Positions 51,646-60,470 of a DNA stretch of 64,000 bases are shown piece by piece; the first letter of the stretch is position 1; each line of letters begins with the position of its first letter. The notes under the pieces were generated by a model that saw nothing but the letters and a program-made list of their open reading frames with translations, searched no databases and had not been told where the DNA came from. Origin of the DNA: Olsenella profusa F0195 (GTDB taxonomy: Bacteria > Actinomycetota > Coriobacteriia > Coriobacteriales > Atopobiaceae); the NCBI RefSeq assembly GCF_000468755.1, contig NZ_AWEZ01000062.1, positions 62,001 through 126,000 of the forward strand, read 5' to 3'. Made by a program: the position numbers and the translations under genes.

Positions 51646-52350
51646 CTAGCCGTGGGTCGCATCTCCCATCACCACATCAACGAGGGCGTCGATGTGCAGC
51701 TGCAGGACATCGATGGCGGGAATGGGCAGCTCGCAGCGATGCGCCAGCATGGGCAGCTCCGTGCAGCCAAGGATGACGGCCTGTGCACCCTCGCCAGCCC
51801 CCTGCTCCACGATGGAGCGGAAGCGTGCCACGCTCTCGTCGCGCACGACGCCATGCTCGAGCTCGTTGGAGATGATGTCCCACAGCCAGGTCCTCTCCCC
51901 GGCGTTGGGAGAGACCACGGGCACGTGCGAGAGGATGATGGGCTGCTTGAGGAAGGGCTGCTCCATGGTCGCCCTGGTGCCCAGCAGGAGCACCGCACGA
52001 TAGCCCCGACGAACGATCTCGTCGCGTATCACGTCCACGATGCTCACGAGCGGAATGGGCGAGCGATCCACAAGTTGCTCGAACACGATGTGTCCCGTCA
52101 CGCAGCAAAGCGCAGCCACGTCACAGCCCGCCGATGCCAGATGTTCGATGCCGCCCATGAAGTAGTCCGTCAGCTCGTCCAGGCGCCTCTCGGCCGCCAG
52201 GGGCATGACATCGTAACAACTCATGCTCTCGATGGTCAGAGGAGGAAAGTAGTCTCTGCCCACACGCCTGCGGACACCCTGGGTGATACCCAGGTAGTAG
52301 TCAATCGTGGATTCGGGACCCACGCCTCCGATGAGACCAAGCTTGTGCAT
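51646..52350 (-). CDS. Aspartate/glutamate racemase-family protein
   Basis: About 234 residues. The start MHKLGLIGGVGPESTIDYY is typical, with the two catalytic cysteines in ALCCVTGH and LGCTELP. Such cofactor-independent racemases invert Asp, Glu or related substrates. ATG at 52350 has AGGAGG 5 nt upstream. It may supply D-amino acids for peptidoglycan, but murI-type function cannot be asserted. Close to a PLP aminotransferase, so amino-acid metabolism is a common theme. Confidence 0.87.
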   Translation of the reverse strand: MHKLGLIGGVGPESTIDYYLGITQGVRRRVGRDYFPPLTIESMSCYDVMPLAAERRLDELTDYFMGGIEHLASAGCDVAALCCVTGHIVFEQLVDRSPIPLVSIVDVIRDEIVRRGYRAVLLLGTRATMEQPFLKQPIILSHVPVVSPNAGERTWLWDIISNELEHGVVRDESVARFRSIVEQGAGEGAQAVILGCTELPMLAHRCELPIPAIDVLQLHIDALVDVVMGDATHG

Positions 52351-52444
52351 ATGCCCCTCCTGTCGCCAGCCGTGGGAACGAGGCCCGTTCCCGTTCGGCC
52401 TATCATAGTGGAATGCAACCGGTGACACTTTGAGAGGGGCACCC

Positions 52445-53277
52445 ATGGACGCAGGCTCGCGGACCGCGCTGGGGCTCTTGGCCGAGATGAACGTGCGGTA
52501 CCTGGTACCGGCGTACCAGCGGCCCTACTCGTGGGACGAGGCCCGTGCCTGCGCTCGCTCGTGGACAACCTGGAACGCCCCGATACGCCGGTCCAGGAGA
52601 CGTCCGCGCGCATCATGGGCAGCCTGGCGCTCTTCGAGCGCCGTGTCTCCACGCTCCAGGACCTTGGGGCGCTCTGACGGGTCCCCCGGCGCCTGGAGGT
52701 GATCTCCATCGAGCTCACGTAGGACCGCGACCAGCCACAGCTCATCTTCGAGTCCATGAACTCCACGGGCAAGGGCCTGAGCTGCGCCGACCTCGTACGC
52801 AACTTCGTGCTCATGGACTTCCCCATCACCGAGCAGCGGGAGGTTCACCACAGCTACTGGCGCCAGCTCGAGGTCGTCCTCGCGCGCGTCAAGCAGCATG
52901 GCACCGTCAGGGGAGCGACGTGTTCGCAGGCTTCACGCGCTGCTACCTCACCGAGGTGGAGGCACGGCAGGGCTTTGCTGCCATCGACGCCTGCCAGGCA
53001 CTCAAGGCCCATGCCTGGCAGACGGGCTACAAGGGGCAGGGGCGCATGCGCTTCTTCTGTCTCGACCTGCGTGACCATGCCAACACCTATGCGTCCGCCC
53101 TCCCAGGCGAGCATCACGACGCCGCAACGCACAGCGTGGAGCGCATCTCCCCGGCCACGGGGACTGGGCAACCTGGAGACGCTCGGAGCCTCGGGCGAGG
53201 GCGCGGACGGCTGGATGCGCTGGCGCCGCGGCGCCGGTGGCCCGCTCCTGGACGCCCTGCGCGAGGAGCTGCTGTAG
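52445..53277 (+). pseudogene. Decayed DUF262 (GmrSD-like) gene
   Basis: The first frame gives VRYLVPAYQRPYSWDE, a DUF262 hallmark. A different frame then gives FESMNSTGKGLSCADLVRNF, the second hallmark, and further segments (FTRCYLTEVEARQGF) appear in a third frame. At least three frameshifts and internal losses break it. DUF262/GmrSD-type proteins include defence endonucleases acting on modified DNA; this copy is dead. It has a good ribosome-binding site (GAGAGGGG) at the start. Confidence 0.75.
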
Positions 53278-53285
53278 CGGTGACG

Positions 53286-53813
53286 CTACCCCTCCCCCAA
53301 CAGGAGCCCGACCTCCATGAGCTTGACTGCCTCGACAGAGCTCACCGCACGCACGGGTGACGCCTTGAGCAGACGGGTGTCATTGGTCACCAGATAGCTG
53401 GCGCCCGCACGAACGGCAGCACACACGACCAGGGAATCCTCAAAGTCACCAATCACATCCTGATACTTCGCTGCGAGCCAGAGGTCGGACTCATCACAGC
53501 CTACCGCCGTTGCCACCGAACGCATTCTGTCCACACAGGACCATGCCAAACGGTAGACGTGGCTCGCCTCGTCTTCGGTGAGCCCCCCATGCTCCCTGAG
53601 GCATTGTTTGGTACTTCGCTCGCACAGGTAGAAGACGTCCTTTACGGCATGGACGGGGTAGAGTAGCTTGCAGTCGTGCTGTCGGGCACGTCAGATAAGC
53701 GTTCTTGCGCCCTCTGTTTGCATGCGCCAAGGTAGCAGTGCGTCCAGCCATACATTTGTGTCCACGAGCAACGAGGGTGTGCCCACAGAGCCCTCGAACG
53801 CAGGGATGCTCAT
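53286..53813 (-). pseudogene. PIN-domain toxin gene with an internal stop
   Basis: The frame from ATG at 53813 gives LLVDTNVWLDALLP, the PIN N-terminal Asp motif. It hits a TGA at 53693-53691 and then continues in the same frame through YPVHAVKDVFYLCERS to EDSLVVCAAVRAGASYLVTNDTRLL, the C-terminal acidic active-site motifs. One nonsense mutation therefore separates about 40 N-terminal residues from an otherwise complete PIN ribonuclease of about 175 residues. Reinitiation downstream would lack the first catalytic Asp. Confidence 0.8.
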
Positions 53814-53956
53814 GCCAGCCCCTGTGCCGCATAGCGCTCGAAGAGGTCATCTGCAACGGCGGCATCGTCATCGACAGGGGTGACGTCTGTGCCGAGCTCG
53901 ATATGTGGCCTCAACTGCTCAAGACCATCAGAAATTATCGAGAAATGAGCGGTAGC
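53810..53956 (-). pseudogene. Antitoxin C-terminal remnant
   Basis: Directly after the ABC exporter stop, a frame of about 45 codons without a usual start codon gives GLEQLRPHIELGTDVTPVDD and ends DLFERYAAQGLA. Its stop overlaps the PIN gene start (ATGA), as in many toxin-antitoxin pairs. The N-terminal DNA-binding half is absent, so the antitoxin is truncated. Confidence 0.6.
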
Positions 53957-55771
53957 CTACCGGGCCTCTCCATCGAGGAAGCCACCGGTCTGGCGATCCC
54001 ACAGGCCAGCATACTCGCCACCCGCCTCCACCAGCTCGTGGTGGGTGCCATCCTCAACCACCTGTCCATGGCTCAGCACCACGATGCGGTCGAGCGACGC
54101 CACCGTGGAGAGCCGGTGCGCCACCACGATGGACGTGCGCCCGCGCATGAGGTTCTCGAGCGCGCCCTGCACGAGCGCCTCGGACTCGGAGTCGAGCGCG
54201 CTGGTGGCCTCGTCCAGCACGAGGATGGGGGCGTCCACGAGGATGGCACGGGCGATGGCCACGCGCTGGCGCTGGCCGCCGGAGAGCCTGACGCCCCGCT
54301 CGCCCACCATGGTGTCGAAGCCCCCAGGCAGACGCTCGATGAACTCGAGCGCGTTGGCTTCGGCGGCCGCCGTGCGGATCTCCCCCTCCGTGGCGTCCGG
54401 CTTGCCATAGGCTATGTTCTCGCGGATGGTGCGGTGGAAGAGCAGGGCCTCCTGGGGCACGTAGGCCACCTGCTGGCGCAGGGACTGCTGGGTGCAGTGA
54501 CTCACGTCCTGTCCGTCCACGAGCACCTGGCCCTGCTGGACATCATCCAGACGCAGCAGCAGCTTGGTGAGGGTGGTCTTGCCCGAGCCGGAGCGGCCCA
54601 CCAGACCCATGCGCTGCCCGGCGGGAATGTGCAGGTTGAGGTCCTGGAAGACGTAGTCGTCCTCCGGCGCGTCCGGATAGCGAAAGCCGATGTGCGAGAA
54701 GTCGATGGCACCCTCCGTCACCTTGAGGGGCTTGGCTCCCTCGTCGTCCGCCACGAGCGTGGGCTCGTCGAGCACACGCGTCATCTCGGCGGCGTCACCC
54801 AGAGCACGGTTGATGCGCGCCATCATGGAGTTGAAGTAGTTGAAGCGCATCGTGAGGTTATAGGTATAGGTGAACATCATCACGAGCGTACCGGCGCTGA
54901 TACCGAACCAGGCGTTGCCGCCCGACACGAAGATGGACACGATGAGCATGATCACCGTGATGAGGAACGACGTGATGAAGCCGCGACGCATGGCGGCGCG
55001 CATGTTGACGTTGGCCGCACGCATGGCATCCTGGTCGGCCTGGGTGAACGTGTCGCGCTCGAAGTCCTCGCGCCCGTAGGTCTTCACGGCAAGGATGTTG
55101 GTGACGGCGTCGGACAGCACGCCCGAGAGGCGGTTCTGCGCGTTGGAGGCGTCTGAGGCCAGCACCAGGATGCGCTTGTACATGCGATAGGCCAACAGCA
55201 CGTAGAGCATCAGCATGAGCATGAGGACGAGCACGAAGCTCGGGGCGGAGGGAGCCAGGGTCGTGATGGTGAGCACCACGGAGGCGAGGGTGGGCCACAG
55301 GCTGTAGGTGAGCACGTCCACCAGGCCGGAGTAGCCGCTCACGAAGCGCGAGGTCTGGCTCACGAGGCTGCCGCCAAGGCGACTGTCATGGAAGGTCATG
55401 GACTGGTTGGAGAGCGTGTCGAAGCACAGGCGCGAGAGCTGGTAGTCCCCGTTGATCTCGAGCTTGTAGACCGAGTAGTCCTGCAACTTGGAGAGCACCT
55501 GTCCCACGGCGTTGACCAGCAGGAGGGCCAGGATGTAGGGGCCGAAGACCTGAAACACCTGATCGGCCGCCACGGGAGATGCCTGCACGCGGTCCACGAT
55601 GAGGCCCATCACATACGTGTTCGCAAAGGTGAGCAGCGCGATGTAGCCAACCGAGCTGATGATGGAGAGGGCGAAGACCCCAGGCTTCTGCCTGGTGACA
55701 CCCCAGAAGTAATGGAGCGTGCGCCCGATGGTGGCGCGGTCGTTCGCGTCGGTCGTCTTGCGAAGTGCCAT
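53957..55771 (-). CDS. ABC exporter (fused permease and ATPase)
   Basis: About 604 residues, half-transporter of the MDR/lipid-exporter class. The transmembrane domain (residues 20-320, six helices) precedes a full NBD: Walker A VGRSGSGKTTLTKLL, Q-loop VPQEALLF, signature LSGGQRQRVAIARA, Walker B ILVLDEATSALD and H-loop VAHRLS. It would act as a homodimer because no second half-transporter is adjacent. ATG at 55771 follows GGGGGATCAC. Substrate unknown. Confidence 0.93.
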   Translation of the reverse strand: MALRKTTDANDRATIGRTLHYFWGVTRQKPGVFALSIISSVGYIALLTFANTYVMGLIVDRVQASPVAADQVFQVFGPYILALLLVNAVGQVLSKLQDYSVYKLEINGDYQLSRLCFDTLSNQSMTFHDSRLGGSLVSQTSRFVSGYSGLVDVLTYSLWPTLASVVLTITTLAPSAPSFVLVLMLMLMLYVLLAYRMYKRILVLASDASNAQNRLSGVLSDAVTNILAVKTYGREDFERDTFTQADQDAMRAANVNMRAAMRRGFITSFLITVIMLIVSIFVSGGNAWFGISAGTLVMMFTYTYNLTMRFNYFNSMMARINRALGDAAEMTRVLDEPTLVADDEGAKPLKVTEGAIDFSHIGFRYPDAPEDDYVFQDLNLHIPAGQRMGLVGRSGSGKTTLTKLLLRLDDVQQGQVLVDGQDVSHCTQQSLRQQVAYVPQEALLFHRTIRENIAYGKPDATEGEIRTAAAEANALEFIERLPGGFDTMVGERGVRLSGGQRQRVAIARAILVDAPILVLDEATSALDSESEALVQGALENLMRGRTSIVVAHRLSTVASLDRIVVLSHGQVVEDGTHHELVEAGGEYAGLWDRQTGGFLDGEAR

Positions 55772-55882
55772 GTGATCCCCCAAGTAGGTGCCGTGTGCAG
55801 AAGGTGCAGGCGATATACCCGAGGTTGATACCCATTTGTCGGCCGCTGTTTCGGCCTGGGTCTGACTCCGGTCACACAAGGA

Positions 55883-55906
55883 GGGGGCCTCCCGAAGGAG
55901 GCCCCC
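55883..55906 (-). terminator. Terminator hairpin after tRNA-Leu
   Basis: A perfect 10-bp stem, GGGGGCCTCC/GGAGGCCCCC, loop of 4, 11 bp beyond the tRNA 3' end. An identical stem follows the decayed tRNA copy at 62599-62622. Confidence 0.8.
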
Positions 55907-55916
55907 TGATCATGCG

Positions 55917-56007
55917 TGGTGTCGGAGGCGGGACTTGAACCCGCACGACCTTTTAGTCAGTCACTAGCACCTCAAGCTAGCGCGTCTGCCAATTCCGCCA
56001 CTCCGAC
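55917..56007 (-). tRNA. tRNA-Leu (anticodon GAG)
   Basis: Read on the minus strand: acceptor stem GTCGGAG/CTCCGAC, D-arm TTGGCAGA, anticodon stem CTAGC/GCTAG with loop TTGAGGT (anticodon GAG), a long variable arm typical of Leu, T-loop TTCAAGT, discriminator A and an encoded CCA (55919-55917). A promoter-like TTGCCA-N17-TATCGT lies upstream. GAG reads CUC/CUU Leu codons. Confidence 0.96.
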
Positions 56008-56122
56008 ATTCATATGGTGCAGGAAGAACGATAACACAGCCCTTGACTCATGGCAATGGAAAAAGATGGACCCTGCGACCCATGCGACATCCCGGTCACG
56101 CAGCAGAAAGCAAGCTGACAGC

Positions 56123-57175
56123 CTACAGCCTGACAGAGGCCCCCTTGATGGGATGGGGCTCCGCAAAGTGGCATGCGCAGAAGTGTCCCTGCCTGATCTC
56201 GCGCAAGGCAGGGACCTCCTCGGAGCAACGCTCCCGTGCGATGGGACAGCGCGTATGAAACGGACAGCCTGAGGGCGGGTCAATGGGCGAAGGCACGTCA
56301 CCGGCAAGGATGATGCGCTTACGCTTGTGCTGGACGTCAGGATCGGGGACGGGCACCGCAGAGAGCAGCGATTGCGTGTAGGGGTGGCAGGGTTCCACAT
56401 AGAGGGACTTCCAACCGGAGCACTCCATGAGGTGTCCCAGGTACATGACAGCCACACGATCGGAGCTATGCTGCACCACCGAAAGGTCATGCGCAATGAA
56501 GAGGTATGCCGTCTCGTACTCCCTCTGCAGGTCGGAAAGCAGGTTCAGGACCTGGGCTTGGATGGAGACATCGAGCGCCGAGACCGGCTCGTCGCAGATG
56601 ATGAGCTTCGGATGCACGGCAAAGGCGCGAGCGATGCCCACACGCTGGCGCTGACCACCGGAGAACTCATGGGGATAGCGGTTGATGTGCTCGGGATTCA
56701 GGCCAACGATATCCAGAAGATCTCGCACATACTTCGTGCGCTTCGCCCGATCGGGCAGGATCCCATGAATCAGCAGTGGTTCGGAGATGATCTCCCCGAT
56801 GGTCATGCGTGGGTTCAACGATGCGTAAGGGTCCTGGAAGATATACTGGATGTCACGATGCATCGCTTTGAACTCGGACCTGCTCATCTTGGCAATGTCC
56901 TTGCCATCGAAGAGGACCCTCCCGGACGTAGGGGTCGTCAGGCGCATGATGGACCGCCCGGTCGTGGACTTGCCACAGCCGGATTCGCCAACAAGACCGA
57001 AGGTCTCACCTGGATAGATGTCAAAGCTCACGTCCTCGACGGCGTGGACCCTCTTCGCATCTCTACGCTTGGAGGCGATCACGCCGGACTCGATGGGAAA
57101 CTCCTTGGTGAGGTGCTCGACCCGTAGCAGAGGCCTCCGCTCGGTGCGAGCCTCCCTGTGCTCGGTACGTGACAT
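56123..57175 (-). CDS. oppF: Oligopeptide ABC transporter ATPase OppF
   Basis: 350 residues. Walker A GLVGESGCGKSTTGRS, signature FSGGQRQRVGIARA, Walker B LIICDEPVSALD, and the C-terminal oligo_HPY domain with the iron-sulfur-like Cys pattern (SGCPFHTRCPIARERC). It energises peptide import with OppD. ATG at 57175 starts 1 nt after the oppD stop, with GGAGG 6 nt upstream. Last gene of the opp operon. Confidence 0.94.
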   Translation of the reverse strand: MSRTEHREARTERRPLLRVEHLTKEFPIESGVIASKRRDAKRVHAVEDVSFDIYPGETFGLVGESGCGKSTTGRSIMRLTTPTSGRVLFDGKDIAKMSRSEFKAMHRDIQYIFQDPYASLNPRMTIGEIISEPLLIHGILPDRAKRTKYVRDLLDIVGLNPEHINRYPHEFSGGQRQRVGIARAFAVHPKLIICDEPVSALDVSIQAQVLNLLSDLQREYETAYLFIAHDLSVVQHSSDRVAVMYLGHLMECSGWKSLYVEPCHPYTQSLLSAVPVPDPDVQHKRKRIILAGDVPSPIDPPSGCPFHTRCPIARERCSEEVPALREIRQGHFCACHFAEPHPIKGASVRL

Positions 57176-57176
57176 C

Positions 57177-58313
57177 CTATGCCTCGCCTCCTTCCCCGTT
57201 CGAGGCGCCCACAGACGCGGCGCCGTCACCGTCCTTCGACCGCGAGGTGTGCGGCGCATTCCTCGCAACGAACGCGGCATCATGCGAGTAGTGGCAGCGG
57301 GAATAGTGGCCTGTCTCGCCTACATAGAGCTCGGGCTCCTTCGCCCTACAGAGATCGGTCGCATAGGGGCAGCGTGGCGCAAACACACAGCCTGCAGGTA
57401 CGCTCACCAATGAGGGCGGATTGCCCTTGATGGGCGTGAGCGCATGCTTGGCATCCATGATGGGATCAGGGATGGAGCGTGTGAGACCCCAGGTATAGGG
57501 GTGCATCGATGCATAGAAGATCTCGTCTGCCGTGCCGAATTCGACGGGCTGCCCCGCGTACATGACCATGATCTTGTCCGCCACGTCAGCGACGACACCG
57601 AGGTCGTGCGTGATCATGATGATGGCGTTGCCGTTCTGACTCTGCATCTGTTGCATGAGCTCGATGATCTGCGCCTGGATCGTGACGTCAAGGGCGGTGG
57701 TGGGCTCGTCGGCAATGAGGATGTCGGGATCGCAGGCAAGCGCCATGGCAATCATGACGCGCTGACGCATGCCACCAGAAAACTCATGGGGGTAGTCCCT
57801 CACGCGCTGCTCGGGATTGGGGATGCCCACCATGTCAAGAAGCTCGATGGAACGCTGGAGCGCCTGCCTCTTGCTGTACCCACGATGGAGGATCATGCCC
57901 TCGCTGAGCTGGCGCCCTATGGTATAGACCGGATTGAGGGAGGTCATCGGATCCTGGAAGATCATCGCGATGTCGTTGCCACGGATGTGCTCCATCTGCT
58001 CCTCGCCCATCTTGAGCAGGGACTCACCGTGATAGCGGACATCTCCGCCCTCGATGCGCCCCGGTGGCATGTCAACTAGGCCCATGATGGTAAGGGATGT
58101 GACGGACTTGCCCGAGCCAGACTCCCCGACAACTCCCAGCGTCTCCCCCCTGTCAAGCGTATACGAGACACCATTGACGGCCTTTACGACACCATCCTGC
58201 GTGTGAAAGTACATCCTGAGATCGTCAACCTCAAGCAGATGCCGTCCGTCAGGAACCGGCTGCTCCTTGAGATCCCTATAGGTGACGTCCTTCTTCCTTC
58301 TGAATAGCATCAT
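57177..58313 (-). CDS. oppD: Oligopeptide ABC transporter ATPase OppD
   Basis: 378 residues. Walker [17 protein letters not shown], signature [14 protein letters not shown], Walker [13 protein letters not shown], then oligo_HPY with [16 protein letters not shown]. The N-terminus has an extra basic segment ([11 protein letters not shown]). The start overlaps the oppC stop by 4 nt (ATGA). Confidence 0.94.
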   Translation of the reverse strand: MMLFRRKKDVTYRDLKEQPVPDGRHLLEVDDLRMYFHTQDGVVKAVNGVSYTLDRGETLGVVGESGSGKSVTSLTIMGLVDMPPGRIEGGDVRYHGESLLKMGEEQMEHIRGNDIAMIFQDPMTSLNPVYTIGRQLSEGMILHRGYSKRQALQRSIELLDMVGIPNPEQRVRDYPHEFSGGMRQRVMIAMALACDPDILIADEPTTALDVTIQAQIIELMQQMQSQNGNAIIMITHDLGVVADVADKIMVMYAGQPVEFGTADEIFYASMHPYTWGLTRSIPDPIMDAKHALTPIKGNPPSLVSVPAGCVFAPRCPYATDLCRAKEPELYVGETGHYSRCHYSHDAAFVARNAPHTSRSKDGDGAASVGASNGEGGEA

Positions 58314-59275
58314 GCATCCTTCATCTTGACGTCGAGGGCATCGCGCAGACCGTCACCAAGGAGCGTGAACGCAAGGACGGTCAGCAAGATCGCAAGGCCC
58401 GGCATGATCATGAGCCATGGTTGTGTCGCAAGGAACTTCTGTCCATCCTCAATGAGGATTCCCCAGGAGGGGTCGGGTGGGACGACGCCCATGCCCAGAA
58501 ACGAGAGCGCCGCCTCGGTGAGAATGGCGCCACCGATGTTCATCGTGGCATAGACCACAATGGATGCGACGGAGTTGGGGAAGATGTGTCGCACGATGAT
58601 GCGCGCATCCGATGCGCCCATGGAACGTGCGGCATCCACGTAATCGTTCTCCTTGACCGAGAGAATCGCCGAGCGGAACACGCGAGCGATGGAGGGCCAT
58701 CCCAGAACGCCGATGGCAATGAACACGTTTTGGATGCCGGACCCCAACACCGCCAGCATCACGATCACGAAGAGCGTATAGGGGAATGCCAGGAAGATGT
58801 CGGCAAGGCGCATGATTATGGTGTCCCATATACCACCATGGTAGGCCGCAAGCGCACCCATCACCAGGCCGATGGCCGTGGAAATCGCCGTTGCCAGGAT
58901 GCCGACGGCCAGGGAGATGCGCGCACCATAGATGACGCGCGAGAGCACGTCACGTCCAACCTGGTCGGTGCCAAAGGGATGCTGGGCGCTCATAGGCAGG
59001 CGAGCGTCATAGAGCTGGGCCGTGGGACTACCAAGTGCCTGGGGAACCCAGAGGTCGGCGGTGAGGGCCACGATGACGATGAAGACGACCCACACGACAG
59101 CGGCAATGGCAAGCCGATTCCTGCGGAGACGTGCGAAGGCGTCACCCCAGAGCGTGCGGGAGGGTGCCGCCGAGACCGCTTGGGTGCCCTCGGGAGGTGC
59201 GGCACTGCGCTGATCCTCCGGCGTCTCAATGCCCACGGGCTCGCCCTTCCTGATGGTCTGAAAGGTCTTCCTCAT
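58310..59275 (-). CDS. oppC: Oligopeptide ABC permease OppC
   Basis: 321 residues. A cytoplasmic N-terminal region of about 45 residues precedes TM1; the BPD_transp_1 core carries the EAA-type loop DAARSMGASDARIIVRHIFPN. The typical DppC phrase HPFGTDQVGRDVLSRVIYGAR is present. ATG at 59275 has GGTGGG 4 nt upstream; GTG at 59284 is the alternative. It follows oppB directly. Confidence 0.92.
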   Translation of the reverse strand: MRKTFQTIRKGEPVGIETPEDQRSAAPPEGTQAVSAAPSRTLWGDAFARLRRNRLAIAAVVWVVFIVIVALTADLWVPQALGSPTAQLYDARLPMSAQHPFGTDQVGRDVLSRVIYGARISLAVGILATAISTAIGLVMGALAAYHGGIWDTIIMRLADIFLAFPYTLFVIVMLAVLGSGIQNVFIAIGVLGWPSIARVFRSAILSVKENDYVDAARSMGASDARIIVRHIFPNSVASIVVYATMNIGGAILTEAALSFLGMGVVPPDPSWGILIEDGQKFLATQPWLMIMPGLAILLTVLAFTLLGDGLRDALDVKMKDA

Positions 59276-59284
59276 GCGTCCCAC

Positions 59285-60325
59285 CTACCCCTGGTCCTTG
59301 GACTTGCCATATCTGATACGTGGATCAAGGAAGGCATAGCTGATGTCGACGACGAGGTTGATGACCATAACCACCAGGACAATGACCGTCACGGACCCAA
59401 GCACGATGGGCCAGTCGCGCTGCGTGATGGCACGATAGGTCTCGTATCCCACTCCGGGCCAGTTGAAGACCGTCTCGGTAAGGATGGCGCCGGCAAGCAT
59501 GGTGCCGAAGTCAATGCCGATGTAGGTCACGACGGGAATGAGGGCGTTCTTCAGGGCATGATGAAGAATGACCGCATGACGAGAGAGGCCCTTGGCGCGA
59601 GCCGTGCGAATGTAATCCTGGTTCATGATCTCCAGCAACTGGGAACGCATGATACGCGCCGTATACGCCGTCGAGACCGATGCGAGCGTAATGGCTGGAA
59701 GGATGTAGTACATGCCACTGCTGAACTCGGCATATGGTCCACCCGCCCCAGAGATGGGCAGATAGGCCGATCCTCCCGTGGCATTCTTGAGCACAATGCC
59801 GAAAAGGAGCTGCAGGAGCATGCCCAACCAGAATGCCGGCATGGCCACGAGGATGGACGTCGAGAGAGTCACCAGGACGTCCCAGAACGAGTATCTCTTG
59901 ATGGCCGAGACCATCCCGGCAAGGATGCCTATCACCGCCTCTATCAGAATGGCCACGATGGCCAAACGGATGGTATAGGGATACTTCTCGGCAAGGATGT
60001 CGGCAACGGGTCTACCCGACTGCTGATAGGAGACGCCCAGATCGCCGTGGAGCAGACCACCGACATACAGCACATAACGCTTCCAGAGAGGGGTCTCGAT
60101 GGTATGCCCTGTCTCGTCATAGACGATGTTGCCATCTCCGTCGGTCTCGATGAGGTGATAGGTGGCACGCAGGTTGTTCTCGGTCACCTGGTCAAGCTGC
60201 TTTTCGCCCGCGATGAGCTTGATGGGATCGCCGGGAACGACGTTCTGCATCAGGAACAGGATGAGCGTCACACCCAAAAAGACGGGAATGAACTGCAGGA
60301 TGCGCTTTGCGATGTATCTACCCAT
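59285..60325 (-). CDS. oppB: Oligopeptide ABC permease OppB
   Basis: 346 residues. N-terminal MGRYIAKRILQFIPVFLGVT is the classic DppB/OppB start; the EAA-type loop is RTARAKGLSRHAVILHHALKN. About six membrane segments. It carries an unusually acidic extracytoplasmic insertion (IETDGDGNIVYDETGH) after TM1. It sits 145 bp after oppA, beyond a hairpin. Confidence 0.92.
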   Translation of the reverse strand: MGRYIAKRILQFIPVFLGVTLILFLMQNVVPGDPIKLIAGEKQLDQVTENNLRATYHLIETDGDGNIVYDETGHTIETPLWKRYVLYVGGLLHGDLGVSYQQSGRPVADILAEKYPYTIRLAIVAILIEAVIGILAGMVSAIKRYSFWDVLVTLSTSILVAMPAFWLGMLLQLLFGIVLKNATGGSAYLPISGAGGPYAEFSSGMYYILPAITLASVSTAYTARIMRSQLLEIMNQDYIRTARAKGLSRHAVILHHALKNALIPVVTYIGIDFGTMLAGAILTETVFNWPGVGYETYRAITQRDWPIVLGSVTVIVLVVMVINLVVDISYAFLDPRIRYGKSKDQG

Positions 60326-60403
60326 GAAGGGGACTCTCCTTGGTTGGGTCTGCCCCTGACAGGGACGAAGGCACGTCTTGCCTGGGACGAACCCATATGA
60401 ACG

Positions 60404-60433
60404 GGGGCGGGCACCTAACCTGATACCCGCTCC
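60404..60433 (-). promoter_or_regulatory. Hairpin in the oppA-oppB gap
   Basis: An 8-bp GC-rich stem with one mismatch, GGAGCGGG/CCCGCCCC, 14-nt loop, without a U-tract, located between oppA and oppB. Such hairpins often stabilise the binding-protein mRNA so that it is made in excess over the permease. Confidence 0.5.
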
Positions 60434-60470
60434 CGACCTCTGCTGTCTTGGGATGGCCTGCGCCGTGAGG

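Noticed and set aside
53691-53693. TGA in the PIN gene as a selenocysteine codon
   Set aside because: PIN domains have no selenocysteine members that I know of, the position is not catalytic, and the adjacent antitoxin is also broken.
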